Below are positions 45,601-55,017 of a stretch of 64,000 nt of DNA, piece after piece. Position 1 is the stretch's first letter. Each line of letters begins with the position of its first letter. The translations under genes and the position numbers were made by a program. The notes under the pieces are model-generated. The model had not been told where the DNA came from. It worked only from the letters and a program-made list of their open reading frames with translations, and did not search any database. Source of the DNA: an uncultured Porphyromonadaceae bacterium (GTDB taxonomy: Bacteria > Bacteroidota > Bacteroidia > Bacteroidales > Muribaculaceae); contig CAMWSM010000001.1 in the NCBI GenBank assembly GCA_947176915.1, forward strand, positions 62,001 to 126,000, in the 5' to 3' direction.

Positions 45601-45633
45601 AAGGGGGGAGGTAAATTTAATAAGAAGAGTGTG

Positions 45634-47115
45634 ATGGCAAAGACTATAAAATTGAAAGCCCTTGATGGCTCACCGGTGGAATTTGTGGATGAGGTGATTG
45701 GCAGCGGCGCGATGAAGGATGTGTATTTCAGCCCTGACAAAAGCTATGTCGTGGGCTTTTTCCGTCAGCCTCAGGATGCAAATGCCAAAGACCGGCTTCA
45801 AAATATCGTAGGAAGATACCGAGAGAGAATTTTCAATCAGGTGGGCGGAGATTATTGGGAAAATCTTTTCTGCTGGCCTACCAAGCTTGTGGAATGGAAC
45901 GGGAAGTTGGGAGTGGTCTGTCCCGCTTATCAGAAACATTTCTTCTTTCAGGAGGGAAATTTCAAAGGGAAGGAGAAGGAGGGGAAATGGTTCGCCTCGG
46001 CTAAATTACGCAATAAATTCCTTACTCCCAAGCAGAAGGGCACTTTCCTCTCCAACATCCATCTGTGTCTGCAGATTGCACGCGCTGTGCGCCGTCTTCA
46101 TGCAGCCGGGCTTGCGCATTCCGATCTCTCTTATAAAAATGTACTCGTAGACCCTGAATCGGGGCGTGCGTCGATCATTGACTGCGATGGACTGGTTGTG
46201 CCGGGGAAATATCCTCCCGACGTTGTGGGAACCCCTGACTTCATTGCGCCTGAGGTGCTTCAGACCCGTTCCCTGAAGAAAGATGATCCCAATAAGAAAC
46301 TGCCGAGCATACTGACCGACCGTCATGCCTTGGCGGTGCTGATCTACATGTATCTTCTCAACCGTCATCCGTTGCGCGGGGGAAAGGTGAACGATCTCGA
46401 CCCCACCAAAGATGAGGAGCTGTCAATGGGAGAAAATGCTCTTTTCGTGGAACACCCCACCGACAGGAGCAACCGCCCTAAAACCGACAATATGGCACCT
46501 TCCGAACTTCCGCAGGGTGATGTTGAGAAACGTCCGTACACACTCTGCGGACCCTATCTGTCGGAACTTTTCCGCCGGGCATTCATAGACGGCTTGCATG
46601 ATCCTTCCAAGCGTCCTACAGCCGACGAATGGGAAATTGCTCTCGTAAAGACCACCGATCTGATACAACCGTGCCAAAATCCTCAATGTGAAGGTAAATG
46701 GTTTGTTTTCGACAATACCACCAAGTCTAAGTGTCCTTTCTGCGGCACGGAATATCACGGGCAACTTCCGGTGCTTAACCTTTACTACTCCCCCTCTAAA
46801 GGGAAATTTCTTCCTGACAATTACCGTCTGATGGTCTACGACAAACAGTCGCTCTATATGTGGCACGTCAACCGCCTCATCACTCCCAACGAGCGCATCA
46901 AACCGGAGGATAAGAAGCCCGTGGGCGACTTCCATTTCCATAACGGAAAATGGATCCTCATCAACCGCCGGCTTCCTGACTTATGGGAGATAACGGACAG
47001 CGGGAAACGACATGTGAACCCCGGGGAGTATGTGGAACTGACCGAGGGGAAGAAGATCCTGCTCTCTTCGGAAGAGGGGGGAAGGCTGATAGTAACTCAA
47101 TTGGTGAAAAATTAA
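45634..47115 (+). CDS. Protein kinase of the TerY-P triad with C-terminal zinc finger
   Basis: 493 residues from 45634 (MAKTIKLKALDGSPVEFVDE); an earlier in-frame start at 45583 lies in the word repeat. It has a kinase-like fold: Gly loop GSGAMKDVYF (23-32), catalytic loop HSDLSYKNVLVD, metal-binding IDCDGL (in place of DFG), and APEVL. The usual beta-3 lysine context (VAxK) reads YVVGFF, so the ATP-anchoring lysine is missing or displaced. After the kinase come four cysteines (CQNPQCEG...CPFCG), then a strand-rich tail. Together with the PP2C gene it forms a writer/eraser pair. Confidence 0.88.
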   Translation: MAKTIKLKALDGSPVEFVDEVIGSGAMKDVYFSPDKSYVVGFFRQPQDANAKDRLQNIVGRYRERIFNQVGGDYWENLFCWPTKLVEWNGKLGVVCPAYQKHFFFQEGNFKGKEKEGKWFASAKLRNKFLTPKQKGTFLSNIHLCLQIARAVRRLHAAGLAHSDLSYKNVLVDPESGRASIIDCDGLVVPGKYPPDVVGTPDFIAPEVLQTRSLKKDDPNKKLPSILTDRHALAVLIYMYLLNRHPLRGGKVNDLDPTKDEELSMGENALFVEHPTDRSNRPKTDNMAPSELPQGDVEKRPYTLCGPYLSELFRRAFIDGLHDPSKRPTADEWEIALVKTTDLIQPCQNPQCEGKWFVFDNTTKSKCPFCGTEYHGQLPVLNLYYSPSKGKFLPDNYRLMVYDKQSLYMWHVNRLITPNERIKPEDKKPVGDFHFHNGKWILINRRLPDLWEITDSGKRHVNPGEYVELTEGKKILLSSEEGGRLIVTQLVKN

Positions 47116-47133
47116 CAATATCATATATTGGCA

Positions 47134-48531
47134 ATGGCTACAAAGAGAGAGAAAATTGCAGTGGCACGCATATTTGCCGACCTTATCAAGGCAGACCGTA
47201 TCGTGGATATCGGCGAAATGGAATATTGGGAGGAGATTTGCTCAAAATATGGCATAAACAGAGAGATTCATCTGGAAGCAAAACATCTCTCCTTTTCCGA
47301 TGCGCTGACTGTAATCTGCAATTCGGACGACCATTCCCTTAAACCTGAACTGCTTGCCGACTGCAGGAGAATGACTGTATCGGACGGTTTCTGCGCCCAT
47401 TCGGAAGCTTTGATAATAAGCGCCATAACCTTTCTACTGGATAAAGAAAATAATGTAGCTACGGAAGTTTACTCCATTCCACGTTCCAACTTCAACATCG
47501 ATATGGCAACGATGGTGTATGTTGAATCAGACTACGACAAGGAGACAAATGAGGCTATCATATCGAATTACAGAGCCATATTCAGGGAACTTCAGATCGC
47601 CGGCTTCCATTTCATCTATCTTCCCCAGATAATAGGCCATTACAAGGAGACAGAACCGACAAGATTTAAGCAGATTCTTTCCTTTTTAGCTCCTGATCTC
47701 AGCGAGGAGAACATCAATGCTGCATACAGTTCTCTGGTGAATATGACAACCGACAGGTTTTGTGAGGATATTCTTTGCAACAAATGCGGAATTGATAATC
47801 TCCGCCACACCTATCCGGCGTTGCTGCTGAAGTTCGGGAACAGTTATGTAGGAGATGTGGAATATGCCAACTACCTTAAAATCGAGGTCGGAAACGACAT
47901 TCTCACCTTTGTGCAGCATTTTGTAGACAACTTCTGCAAGATGCTGAGCAGCGACCTTTTCATAGTGAAATCATCAGAGGAGAGGGATAACCAATTCCAC
48001 TTCTTCGGATTCTATAAGCAACTTCTCGAGATATTTATTGTAAGGAAAAATATCAGAAGCAAAGTGGAGATAAATCTCCACGACCAACAGATCCGCTTTC
48101 CCGGCATAGACAGATGGCTCAATGAGGTGAACAGGCGCGAACGCGCCCTCTACACGCTGCTGCTCTGCCAGGGGAAAGAGGGACTGAACTTTAAAAAGCC
48201 TATCCCCTCCCAACTCGACAGATATGAACGCAGGATGAAAAAATATCAGAAGCGGTTTGAGGTGATCTATCAGATGATGGGGGGAGAAAGAACGGCTCCC
48301 GATCTGTCAAAAACCAATAACCGCTCCCCTATGCTTACTCATCTAAATGGATGTCTTAAGAAACTTCCGGGCCTTTATAATCCACAGGATTATGTCATTT
48401 CCCAAGGGGAAAAGGGTCATTATTTCGTGCATCTCCCCTCCGATTATGTCCAGATCACCCCTATGCTCAGCGACCTTCCGGAACCCCTTCTTGACTCCGA
48501 ACTTTACAAAAGGGTGATGAGCATCAAATAA
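47134..48531 (+). CDS. TerB-like N-terminal domain protein with uncharacterised C-terminal region
   Basis: 465 residues from the ATG at 47134 (MATKREKIAVARIFADLIKADR). The first about 110 residues resemble the helical TerB domain (an acidic metal-binding bundle): DRIVDIGEMEYWEEICSKYGI, SLKPELLADCRRMTVSDGFC. The remaining 350 residues (for example RFKQILSFLAPDLSEENINAAY; RFPGIDRWLNEVNRRERALY) were not recognised. It is the last gene of the Ter cluster, 18 bp after the kinase. It could be the output or scaffold of the pathway. Confidence 0.7.
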   Translation: MATKREKIAVARIFADLIKADRIVDIGEMEYWEEICSKYGINREIHLEAKHLSFSDALTVICNSDDHSLKPELLADCRRMTVSDGFCAHSEALIISAITFLLDKENNVATEVYSIPRSNFNIDMATMVYVESDYDKETNEAIISNYRAIFRELQIAGFHFIYLPQIIGHYKETEPTRFKQILSFLAPDLSEENINAAYSSLVNMTTDRFCEDILCNKCGIDNLRHTYPALLLKFGNSYVGDVEYANYLKIEVGNDILTFVQHFVDNFCKMLSSDLFIVKSSEERDNQFHFFGFYKQLLEIFIVRKNIRSKVEINLHDQQIRFPGIDRWLNEVNRRERALYTLLLCQGKEGLNFKKPIPSQLDRYERRMKKYQKRFEVIYQMMGGERTAPDLSKTNNRSPMLTHLNGCLKKLPGLYNPQDYVISQGEKGHYFVHLPSDYVQITPMLSDLPEPLLDSELYKRVMSIK

Positions 48532-48548
48532 CCGCAAGATTGCGGAAT

Positions 48549-48580
48549 ATTGCAGATATAATTGAAGTTTGCTAACTTTG
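48549..48580 (+). promoter_or_regulatory. Promoter of the calcium ATPase gene
   Basis: ATTG (48549-48552), 20-bp spacer, TAACTTTG (48573-48580). Predicted start near 48587, about 63 nt ahead of the ATG. This separates the ATPase transcriptionally from the Ter cluster, though read-through is possible as no strong terminator was seen after the TerB-like gene. Confidence 0.65.
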
Positions 48581-48649
48581 CCGAACAATAGAGAGGAGGA
48601 ATGGAGCTCTCTCCCATAACAAGGACTATATAACTAAACAGATAAATAA

Positions 48650-51310
48650 ATGGCAGAACAAAAACATTTCACCGGTCTTACGGATGCCGAAGTGCTGCAA
48701 AGTCGCGAGCAGCATGGAGTCAACATACTGACTCCGGCAGAGAAAGACCCACTATGGAAGCGGTTTTTAGAGAAATTCAGCGACCCGCTGATCATTATTC
48801 TTCTTATTGCCGGCGCTCTCTCCATCGGCATTTCATGTTATGAATACTGGGGTCTGGGTCATGGAGCCGGAGTCTTCTTCGAGCCTATCGGAATATTCAT
48901 CGCCATACTTCTTGCCACGGGTCTGGCTTTTATCTTCGAACTTAAGGCTGATAAGGAATTTGCTCTCCTTAATCAGGTGAATGATGACGAGCCGGTGCAG
49001 GTGATCCGTAACGGCAACGTAACTCAGGTGCCCCGCAAGGATATTGTCGTGGGTGATATCGTAATCCTCAACACAGGCGAGGAAGTGCCGGCTGACGGAG
49101 AACTCCTGGAGGCTGTCTCACTGAATATCGACGAATCCACCCTCACGGGCGAGCCGATGTGTCATAAGACCACCGACCCCGAGCAGTTCAACCCGGAGGA
49201 TACATTCCCCTCCAACCATGCCATGCGCGGAACAAAGGTGATGGAAGGACACGGAACAATGAAGGTGTTCGCCGTGGGAGATCAGACGGAGAACGGAAAG
49301 GTGTTTGAAGCTGCACAGATCGACGACAGCGTCAAGACCCCCCTTAATGAGCAACTTGACGGACTCGGAGACCTCATCACAAAGATTTCATACGCTTTCG
49401 CGGCACTCATCGTGGTGGGGCGTATAATAATGTTCTTCTTCAATTATCCCTTTGAATGGGTCAGCTTCATCGCTTATCTCCTTCAGACGCTGATGATTGC
49501 CGTTACGTTGGTGGTTGTGGCAGTGCCGGAAGGTCTTCCGATGGCTGTTACCCTCTCGCTTGCCTACTCCATGCGCCGTATGCTCAAGACCAACAATCTT
49601 GTGCGCAAGATGCATGCCTGCGAGACTATGGGAGCCACTACGGTTATCTGCACTGACAAGACAGGCACGCTCACGCAGAATCAGATGCAGATCTATAAAA
49701 CTAACTTCTTCGGCAATCCTTCCGACGTGGTGCTATATGAGGGAATCGCCGTGAACTCTACGGCTCAGCTTGATCTTTCAGGTGAAAAGCCTCAGGTGCT
49801 CGGAAATCCCACTGAGGGTGCGCTTATTCTCTGGCTGAAGGAGCGCGGAGTGGATTATGCGAAGCTTCGCGAAACTGCGCAACGGGTTGAAGAACTCCCC
49901 TTCACTACAGAGAGAAAATATATGGCTACTGTAGTGAAATCCTCAACCGGAAAAAAGATACTTTACGTAAAGGGCGCTCCCGAGATTGTATTCGGGATGT
50001 GCAAGGACACTGCCGGAGTAACCAAGCAGGAGATTGACGCTCAGCTTCTCGAATATCAGAACATGGCTATGCGCACCTTGGGCTTCGCATATCAGGAGAT
50101 TGAGGATGGAGATGCCACAATCAGAGATAATAAGGTAGCCGCCGAGAAACTCACATTCCTCGGAATTGTCGCTATCTCCGATCCTGTCCGCGCTGATGTG
50201 CCTGCAGCGGTAAGAGAGGTTATGGATGCAGGCATTAAAGTCAAGATTGTAACAGGCGACACTCCCGGCACAGCCAAGGAGATCGGACGTCAGGTAGGAC
50301 TCTGGAATGATTCCTTCGACGGCGACGAGAATATAATCACGGGAGTTGAATTTGCAGCGCTTTCAGATGATGAGCTCCGCAAGCGCGTGGGCAATATCAA
50401 GATTATTGCCCGTGCCCGCCCGATGGATAAGAAGCGTCTCGTGGAGTCTCTTCAAGCCAATAATGAAGTCGTGGCTGTAACCGGCGACGGCACCAATGAT
50501 GCCCCTGCCCTAAAAGCCGCTCATGTCGGTCTGTCGATGGGCGACGGCACTTCCGTGGCTAAGGAGGCTTCCGACATCACTATTGTTGACAATTCCTTCT
50601 CTTCAATCGGACGCGCAGTGATGTGGGGCCGTTCCCTTTTCCAGAATATCCAGCGTTTCATCCTTTTCCAGATGACTGTCAACGTGGCAGCCTGCTTCAT
50701 AGTACTTGCAGGAGCTTTCATGGGTACGGAGTCACCACTTACCGTAACACAGATGCTTTGGGTGAACCTCATAATGGACACATTCGCGGCTATGGCTCTT
50801 GCTTCGCTGCCTCCGTCGGAGAGCGTTATGAAAGACAAACCGCGCAGCCGCGAGGCATTCATCATCAACCGCCCGATGTGGCAGTCGATTGTAGGGGTAG
50901 GCGGAATCTTCTTCCTGCTTCTTCTCGGCATCCTCTATATCTTCGAGCATTACAGCGTGGAATCAATGACTCAGCTTTTCACGTTTGCGGAGCAGACAGT
51001 GAAAGAGGGACAGCCGGCATTGACGGCTTACGAGCTTTCAATGTTCTTCACCATCTTCGTATTCCTTCAGTTCTGGAACATGTTTAATGCGCGTGCATTC
51101 GAGACAGGGAAGTCAGCCTTCCATTTCAAGGGAGCGAGCGGTTTTGTGATGATAGCACTTATAATCGTCATCGGTCAGATCTTTATCGTCTCTGTGGGCG
51201 GAGAGTTCTTCAACGTTACTCCCCTGCGCATTCTTGACTGGGTGATCATCATCGGCTCGACATCACTCGTGCTTTGGATCGGTGAGTTTATCCGGCTTTT
51301 CAAGAAATAA
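48650..51310 (+). CDS. Calcium-translocating P-type ATPase (PMCA/SERCA-like)
   Basis: 886 residues, an inner-membrane P2-type ATPase that should export calcium. Seen: N-terminal cation-ATPase region (GLTDAEVLQSREQHGVN), actuator loop STLTGEP, membrane motif PEGLPMAVT in the M4 position, phosphorylated Asp336 in CTDKTGTLTQNQM, hinge GDGTNDAPALKAAHVG, and about ten membrane segments in total. Its calcium link fits with the calcium-binding TerD family immediately upstream, but a functional connection is only suggested by position. A 15-bp terminator follows. Confidence 0.93.
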   Translation: MAEQKHFTGLTDAEVLQSREQHGVNILTPAEKDPLWKRFLEKFSDPLIIILLIAGALSIGISCYEYWGLGHGAGVFFEPIGIFIAILLATGLAFIFELKADKEFALLNQVNDDEPVQVIRNGNVTQVPRKDIVVGDIVILNTGEEVPADGELLEAVSLNIDESTLTGEPMCHKTTDPEQFNPEDTFPSNHAMRGTKVMEGHGTMKVFAVGDQTENGKVFEAAQIDDSVKTPLNEQLDGLGDLITKISYAFAALIVVGRIIMFFFNYPFEWVSFIAYLLQTLMIAVTLVVVAVPEGLPMAVTLSLAYSMRRMLKTNNLVRKMHACETMGATTVICTDKTGTLTQNQMQIYKTNFFGNPSDVVLYEGIAVNSTAQLDLSGEKPQVLGNPTEGALILWLKERGVDYAKLRETAQRVEELPFTTERKYMATVVKSSTGKKILYVKGAPEIVFGMCKDTAGVTKQEIDAQLLEYQNMAMRTLGFAYQEIEDGDATIRDNKVAAEKLTFLGIVAISDPVRADVPAAVREVMDAGIKVKIVTGDTPGTAKEIGRQVGLWNDSFDGDENIITGVEFAALSDDELRKRVGNIKIIARARPMDKKRLVESLQANNEVVAVTGDGTNDAPALKAAHVGLSMGDGTSVAKEASDITIVDNSFSSIGRAVMWGRSLFQNIQRFILFQMTVNVAACFIVLAGAFMGTESPLTVTQMLWVNLIMDTFAAMALASLPPSESVMKDKPRSREAFIINRPMWQSIVGVGGIFFLLLLGILYIFEHYSVESMTQLFTFAEQTVKEGQPALTAYELSMFFTIFVFLQFWNMFNARAFETGKSAFHFKGASGFVMIALIIVIGQIFIVSVGGEFFNVTPLRILDWVIIIGSTSLVLWIGEFIRLFKK

Positions 51311-51331
51311 TCCGATATATCAGCTATACAG

Positions 51332-51365
51332 AGACAGACGGCGTGGACCTCCACGCCGTCTGTCT
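51332..51365. terminator. Strong terminator hairpin after the calcium ATPase
   Basis: Fifteen-base-pair perfect GC-rich stem (51332-51346 with 51351-51365; arm AGACAGACGGCGTGG), four-base loop. It lies between the ATPase and the convergent restriction-enzyme gene. Confidence 0.8.
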
Positions 51366-51375
51366 TACATGATAT

Positions 51376-52464
51376 TTACTTAATAACGAATATGACATCG
51401 GAGAGAGCTTTATAAGCTTTCTTTTTATATTCAAAATGAATTTCTTTAAGATTGTGATGTGAGAAATTTTTAATAAAATCATTAATTTTTGGTTCAATTA
51501 ATGAAAACGCTCGTTTCAGTTTCCAGGATTGGTCAAAATTTATAGAATCTGCTAAAATGAGATATATTCTATTTTCTGCTCCAAAGCGCATTTCTCCTTG
51601 ATTTTCATATAACCATCTGATTAATTCGTAAGGATTGCTTTGCGATTCCTCAATAATTTTACGTCGCACACTATCTAACTCATCGATAATGGCAGTATTA
51701 TTTATTTCTTTTAGTTTTTCGGTTAAGATATATGCTTGTTGATTAGGGGAGATACTGGTGGATTTAATTCCTATTTCTTTACATCTTGTTTTAAGCCATG
51801 ATAAAGAACCCTTCCCTAATATAGATTTAACCTTTTGTTCCATAAACTGATTAGGGAAAAATGTTACTTTTAGATCAAAAGGATAATTTTGTATAAAAAA
51901 GTCAACACTCTTAATTTCCCCTACAGCAGAGATTACGTCAGGGTTACGTTTGAACAAAGATTCTATAATGAAAGAAGTCCAATTATTATACCAGCTATTT
52001 TGCACATAATCCCATGCATTTGCCCCAATTTCAGGTTGTTTACTTTGCAATTCATTATAATTGCTTATTACTTTTACATACCGACTTATGAAATATTTGT
52101 CAAGAGAATTGTTTTGATCGCCTCCCCATGAATAATATTTAATCTTATATAAGTCTTCTTTCAATTGCTCTACATCCACTCCCATTTGCGCGTACCACTC
52201 ATGATTCATACACTGTAGGAAGGCATCAAGCATAGACATAGCATCCGGACGTTTTTTTAAAATATCATATAACTCAACATTCCGTGCAGAAACTTTAGTG
52301 GTCTTGAGGATTATATTATTTTCTTCAATAAACTGTTGCAATTGCTTTCCCCGACAAATAGCGCGCACTTTTAGCCACAATAGACCATAAAAATTTTCAT
52401 TAAAAGCATTCAAATCTTGATTTCGGAAAGCATAATCCCATTTTTCAAATTCAGTCATAATCAT
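51376..52464 (-). CDS. Putative type II restriction endonuclease
   Basis: 362 residues, AT-rich coding sequence unlike the preceding genes. It starts 1 bp after the methyltransferase stop (TAA, AT, ATG), so it is made from the same mRNA. A possible PD-(D/E)XK core is visible: E in VGEIKSVDFF, then the PFDLKVTFFPNQF strand carrying D-x-K. No full-length family was recognised, but a protein of unknown family directly behind a DNA methyltransferase with such a motif is most simply its cognate nuclease. An alternative start is ATG at 52458. The recognition sequence cannot be inferred. Confidence 0.65.
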   Translation of the reverse strand: MIMTEFEKWDYAFRNQDLNAFNENFYGLLWLKVRAICRGKQLQQFIEENNIILKTTKVSARNVELYDILKKRPDAMSMLDAFLQCMNHEWYAQMGVDVEQLKEDLYKIKYYSWGGDQNNSLDKYFISRYVKVISNYNELQSKQPEIGANAWDYVQNSWYNNWTSFIIESLFKRNPDVISAVGEIKSVDFFIQNYPFDLKVTFFPNQFMEQKVKSILGKGSLSWLKTRCKEIGIKSTSISPNQQAYILTEKLKEINNTAIIDELDSVRRKIIEESQSNPYELIRWLYENQGEMRFGAENRIYLILADSINFDQSWKLKRAFSLIEPKINDFIKNFSHHNLKEIHFEYKKKAYKALSDVIFVIK

Positions 52465-52465
52465 A

Positions 52466-53545
52466 TTATGGTTTACAAATTATTAAAATTTCACTACTGC
52501 CGGCTACACTTCCTTTTCCACCTCTACCGAATTGATAAATTTTTCGTTTCACATCGACATTTCTATAGGGGCTTATTAATTCAACGAGTGTATCTATAGA
52601 TGGATAACTCCTATCATTATAACTGATTAACCAGTAAGGGATATTTTCAGAAAGTTTAAATAAACGTTTAAAACTATCGATGATTTCCCTTTTTGTCTCA
52701 AAACCACTATCTTTCTTGGGGCTATATCTTTTAGTTCCATTTACAAATTCTTTATCTTTCCAATAATTTGTATATGTTTCTAACAGATGATAGAAGCCTT
52801 GGTAATCCGCATGACTATCACAATAGGGAGGATCAAAATATGCCACATCTGCATCGGATATAGAAGGAAGCAAGTCAAGGATGTTCTCATTGTATGCTAT
52901 ACAGTCGGTTCCATTATCAAATACGGCATTATTATACTCAATAACCAAATCTAAAAAAATATCTTTGATCGGTCGGATAAGGCTACGGTTACGTTTCACT
53001 CTTTCCGGATTAGATGCATACACTAAAGCCTGGGTATGGGCGAAATGCCCCATTGTAACTTTACGTGTCATGGCTCTATTAATAACGGAGAATGCTAAAG
53101 CTCTTTTATATTCATTTTCAAGAATATCAACATTGCTCCTAAAAGCGTCTAAAAATTTGGTCTCCTCCCTGACAAAAAATAAATCGGTGAAAAGACGTTC
53201 CATCAAATTAAATTTTTCAGGATCAGAGTTAGGAGAGAAAAGAATATCAATATCGTCCGGAGTCAGAATTTCATTCTTATTTTCAATCAACGCTTTCCCG
53301 ATTTTGCTATTGAAGGATAAAAAATCATTAGAAATAACAGCTTTCCCCATCTTCTTGCATAAGAATCCAATTGATTGTGAACCGCTGAAGGCATCTAAGA
53401 TCACATTTGAATCTTCAGGGATATGTTGGGCAATCCATTCACTATGAATATATTTAGCTCCCAAATATTGTGGTTTTGGAAACTGTATATCCATAAATTT
53501 GTAATCTTCAAATAACGATGGTTGAAGTGCAATATTATTCCTCAT
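52466..53545 (-). CDS. DNA adenine-N6 methyltransferase (D12 class)
   Basis: 359 residues. SAM-binding motif I LDAFSGSQSIGFLCKKMG, QYLGAKY near the start as in D12-class (Dam-like) enzymes, and catalytic motif IV DPPYC. It protects host DNA from the paired nuclease downstream. The predicted promoter places the transcription start at or within a few bases of the first ATG (53545), so the mRNA would be leaderless; otherwise translation begins at the internal Met of MDIQFPKPQYLGAK (53494). Confidence 0.88.
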   Translation of the reverse strand: MRNNIALQPSLFEDYKFMDIQFPKPQYLGAKYIHSEWIAQHIPEDSNVILDAFSGSQSIGFLCKKMGKAVISNDFLSFNSKIGKALIENKNEILTPDDIDILFSPNSDPEKFNLMERLFTDLFFVREETKFLDAFRSNVDILENEYKRALAFSVINRAMTRKVTMGHFAHTQALVYASNPERVKRNRSLIRPIKDIFLDLVIEYNNAVFDNGTDCIAYNENILDLLPSISDADVAYFDPPYCDSHADYQGFYHLLETYTNYWKDKEFVNGTKRYSPKKDSGFETKREIIDSFKRLFKLSENIPYWLISYNDRSYPSIDTLVELISPYRNVDVKRKIYQFGRGGKGSVAGSSEILIICKP

Positions 53546-53549
53546 ACAA

Positions 53550-53581
53550 CAAAGTTAACCATAATAGATGAGATAAACAAA
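53550..53581 (-). promoter_or_regulatory. Promoter of the restriction-modification operon
   Basis: Minus strand: TTTG (53581-53578), exactly 20 bp, TAACTTTG (53557-53550). A perfect match to the phylum consensus. Predicted start near 53543, overlapping the methyltransferase ATG at 53545-53543. Confidence 0.75.
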
Positions 53582-53651
53582 TGGGGAACCCATTCTAATG
53601 AAAATTGATTAATCTCTCAGTGTTTTTAATGTTTTGGTTTTATGCGCTTCT

Positions 53652-54992
53652 TCAGTCAGAAGAGGCGATCTTGAGGATTTCAGGCAGCCAGCCTGCCATG
53701 GGGATAGGGAGATGAATTACTTGAGTGGACTCATCTTTTGAACTGATAGAGAATCCCTGGGCAGAAAGAATTATTGCGGTAGAAGGTTTATATTTGCCTA
53801 TATAGACTGAAAGACTCTTAGAAGAGGTATTGACTGATGACTTGACTTCAATCGGGATGATCTCAAGATCATTCTGAATTATATAATCTACCTCTGCCGT
53901 ACCATTTGACACCCAGTAGCGAGGCATCTGCTCTATTGCCGGCAATAGGTTTTCCAATACGGTATTCTCCGTCAAAGCCCCTTTGAATTCAACGAAACTT
54001 GCACTCTCAGATGTAAATATCGAAGGGGGAATATTTGCAAGTTCTCTCAATAAGCCCACATCAAGCAAATAAATCTTGAAAGCGCCTAAGTCGTCGAATG
54101 CACTCAAAGGCAGCCCCGGTTTTGAAAGACAATAGACTTGATAAATAAGTCCTGCCTCCTTTAACCAAGTCAAGGCATCTTCATATTCTCTTGCCCTGGC
54201 TCCGTTTTTCACTACTTTATAAACAAATTTTCTGTTTTCCTTAGAAAGTTGGGATGGAAGGGATTGCCATACGGCAGCAATCTTCGGGAATATAGTTTGC
54301 GGCGCATGTTTAGAGAAATCAAAATAATAAGAGGTGAGAATCTCACGTTGTTCAGCGATTACCCTTTCCAGTCCCGAATGCTCTATCGAACTTACCACCG
54401 CCCGGGGCATTCCACCACATACCTGATACTGCCGATATGCCTCCCACATTTTGCTTTCTATGATTGCCGGCAAACCACATATTTCTGATAAATTATTGAT
54501 ATAATCATAGACTTCAGTCTTTACAGCCCGTAAATATTCGCGAAAAGATATAGGATACATTCGGATGAAATCAACTTTTCCCACAGGAAACCCCTTATGT
54601 CTATGGATAGCTACACCCAGTAAAGATCCTGCTGCCATTATATGATAGTCGGGAGCTTCCTCATAGAAGTATTTGAGACTATTCAAGGCTTCGGGACATT
54701 CTTGAATTTCATCAAATATAATCAGAGTTTCTTTTGGAATAATCGGGGCAGAAGAATATAATCTGAGAATCTCAAGAAGTCTTTCAGGCTCTTTGGTACG
54801 TGTAAACTCAGACTTTAATTCTTCATTAGAGTCAAAGTTAAAATAGACATAAGAAGAATAATATTTCTGACCAAATTTTTTCATGACCCAAGTCTTGCCG
54901 ATTTGTCTCGCTCCTTGAATCAATAATGGACGCCTATAATCTGAATTTTTCCATTCCAGCAATTTTGTAAATATATCTCTTTCAATTTCCAT
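53652..54992 (-). CDS. DUF4143-type AAA ATPase 1
   Basis: About 446 residues. N-terminal AAA_14 ATPase: P-loop GARQIGKTW (about 27-35), Walker B LIIFDEIQECP. The C-terminal DUF4143 region ends with a PD-(D/E)XK-like core EVDYIIQNDLEIIPIEVKSS, as in many members. The start at 54992 (MEIERDIF) is preferred over 55004. A -7 box (TAATTTTG, minus strand 55025-55018) lies just upstream, and two palindromic operator-like sites lie farther upstream. The family is abundant in Bacteroidales genomes, and its role is not settled. Confidence 0.87.
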   Translation of the reverse strand: MEIERDIFTKLLEWKNSDYRRPLLIQGARQIGKTWVMKKFGQKYYSSYVYFNFDSNEELKSEFTRTKEPERLLEILRLYSSAPIIPKETLIIFDEIQECPEALNSLKYFYEEAPDYHIMAAGSLLGVAIHRHKGFPVGKVDFIRMYPISFREYLRAVKTEVYDYINNLSEICGLPAIIESKMWEAYRQYQVCGGMPRAVVSSIEHSGLERVIAEQREILTSYYFDFSKHAPQTIFPKIAAVWQSLPSQLSKENRKFVYKVVKNGARAREYEDALTWLKEAGLIYQVYCLSKPGLPLSAFDDLGAFKIYLLDVGLLRELANIPPSIFTSESASFVEFKGALTENTVLENLLPAIEQMPRYWVSNGTAEVDYIIQNDLEIIPIEVKSSVNTSSKSLSVYIGKYKPSTAIILSAQGFSISSKDESTQVIHLPIPMAGWLPEILKIASSD

Positions 54993-55017
54993 AAGGTAAA
55001 CCATTCTGTTAAGACTC

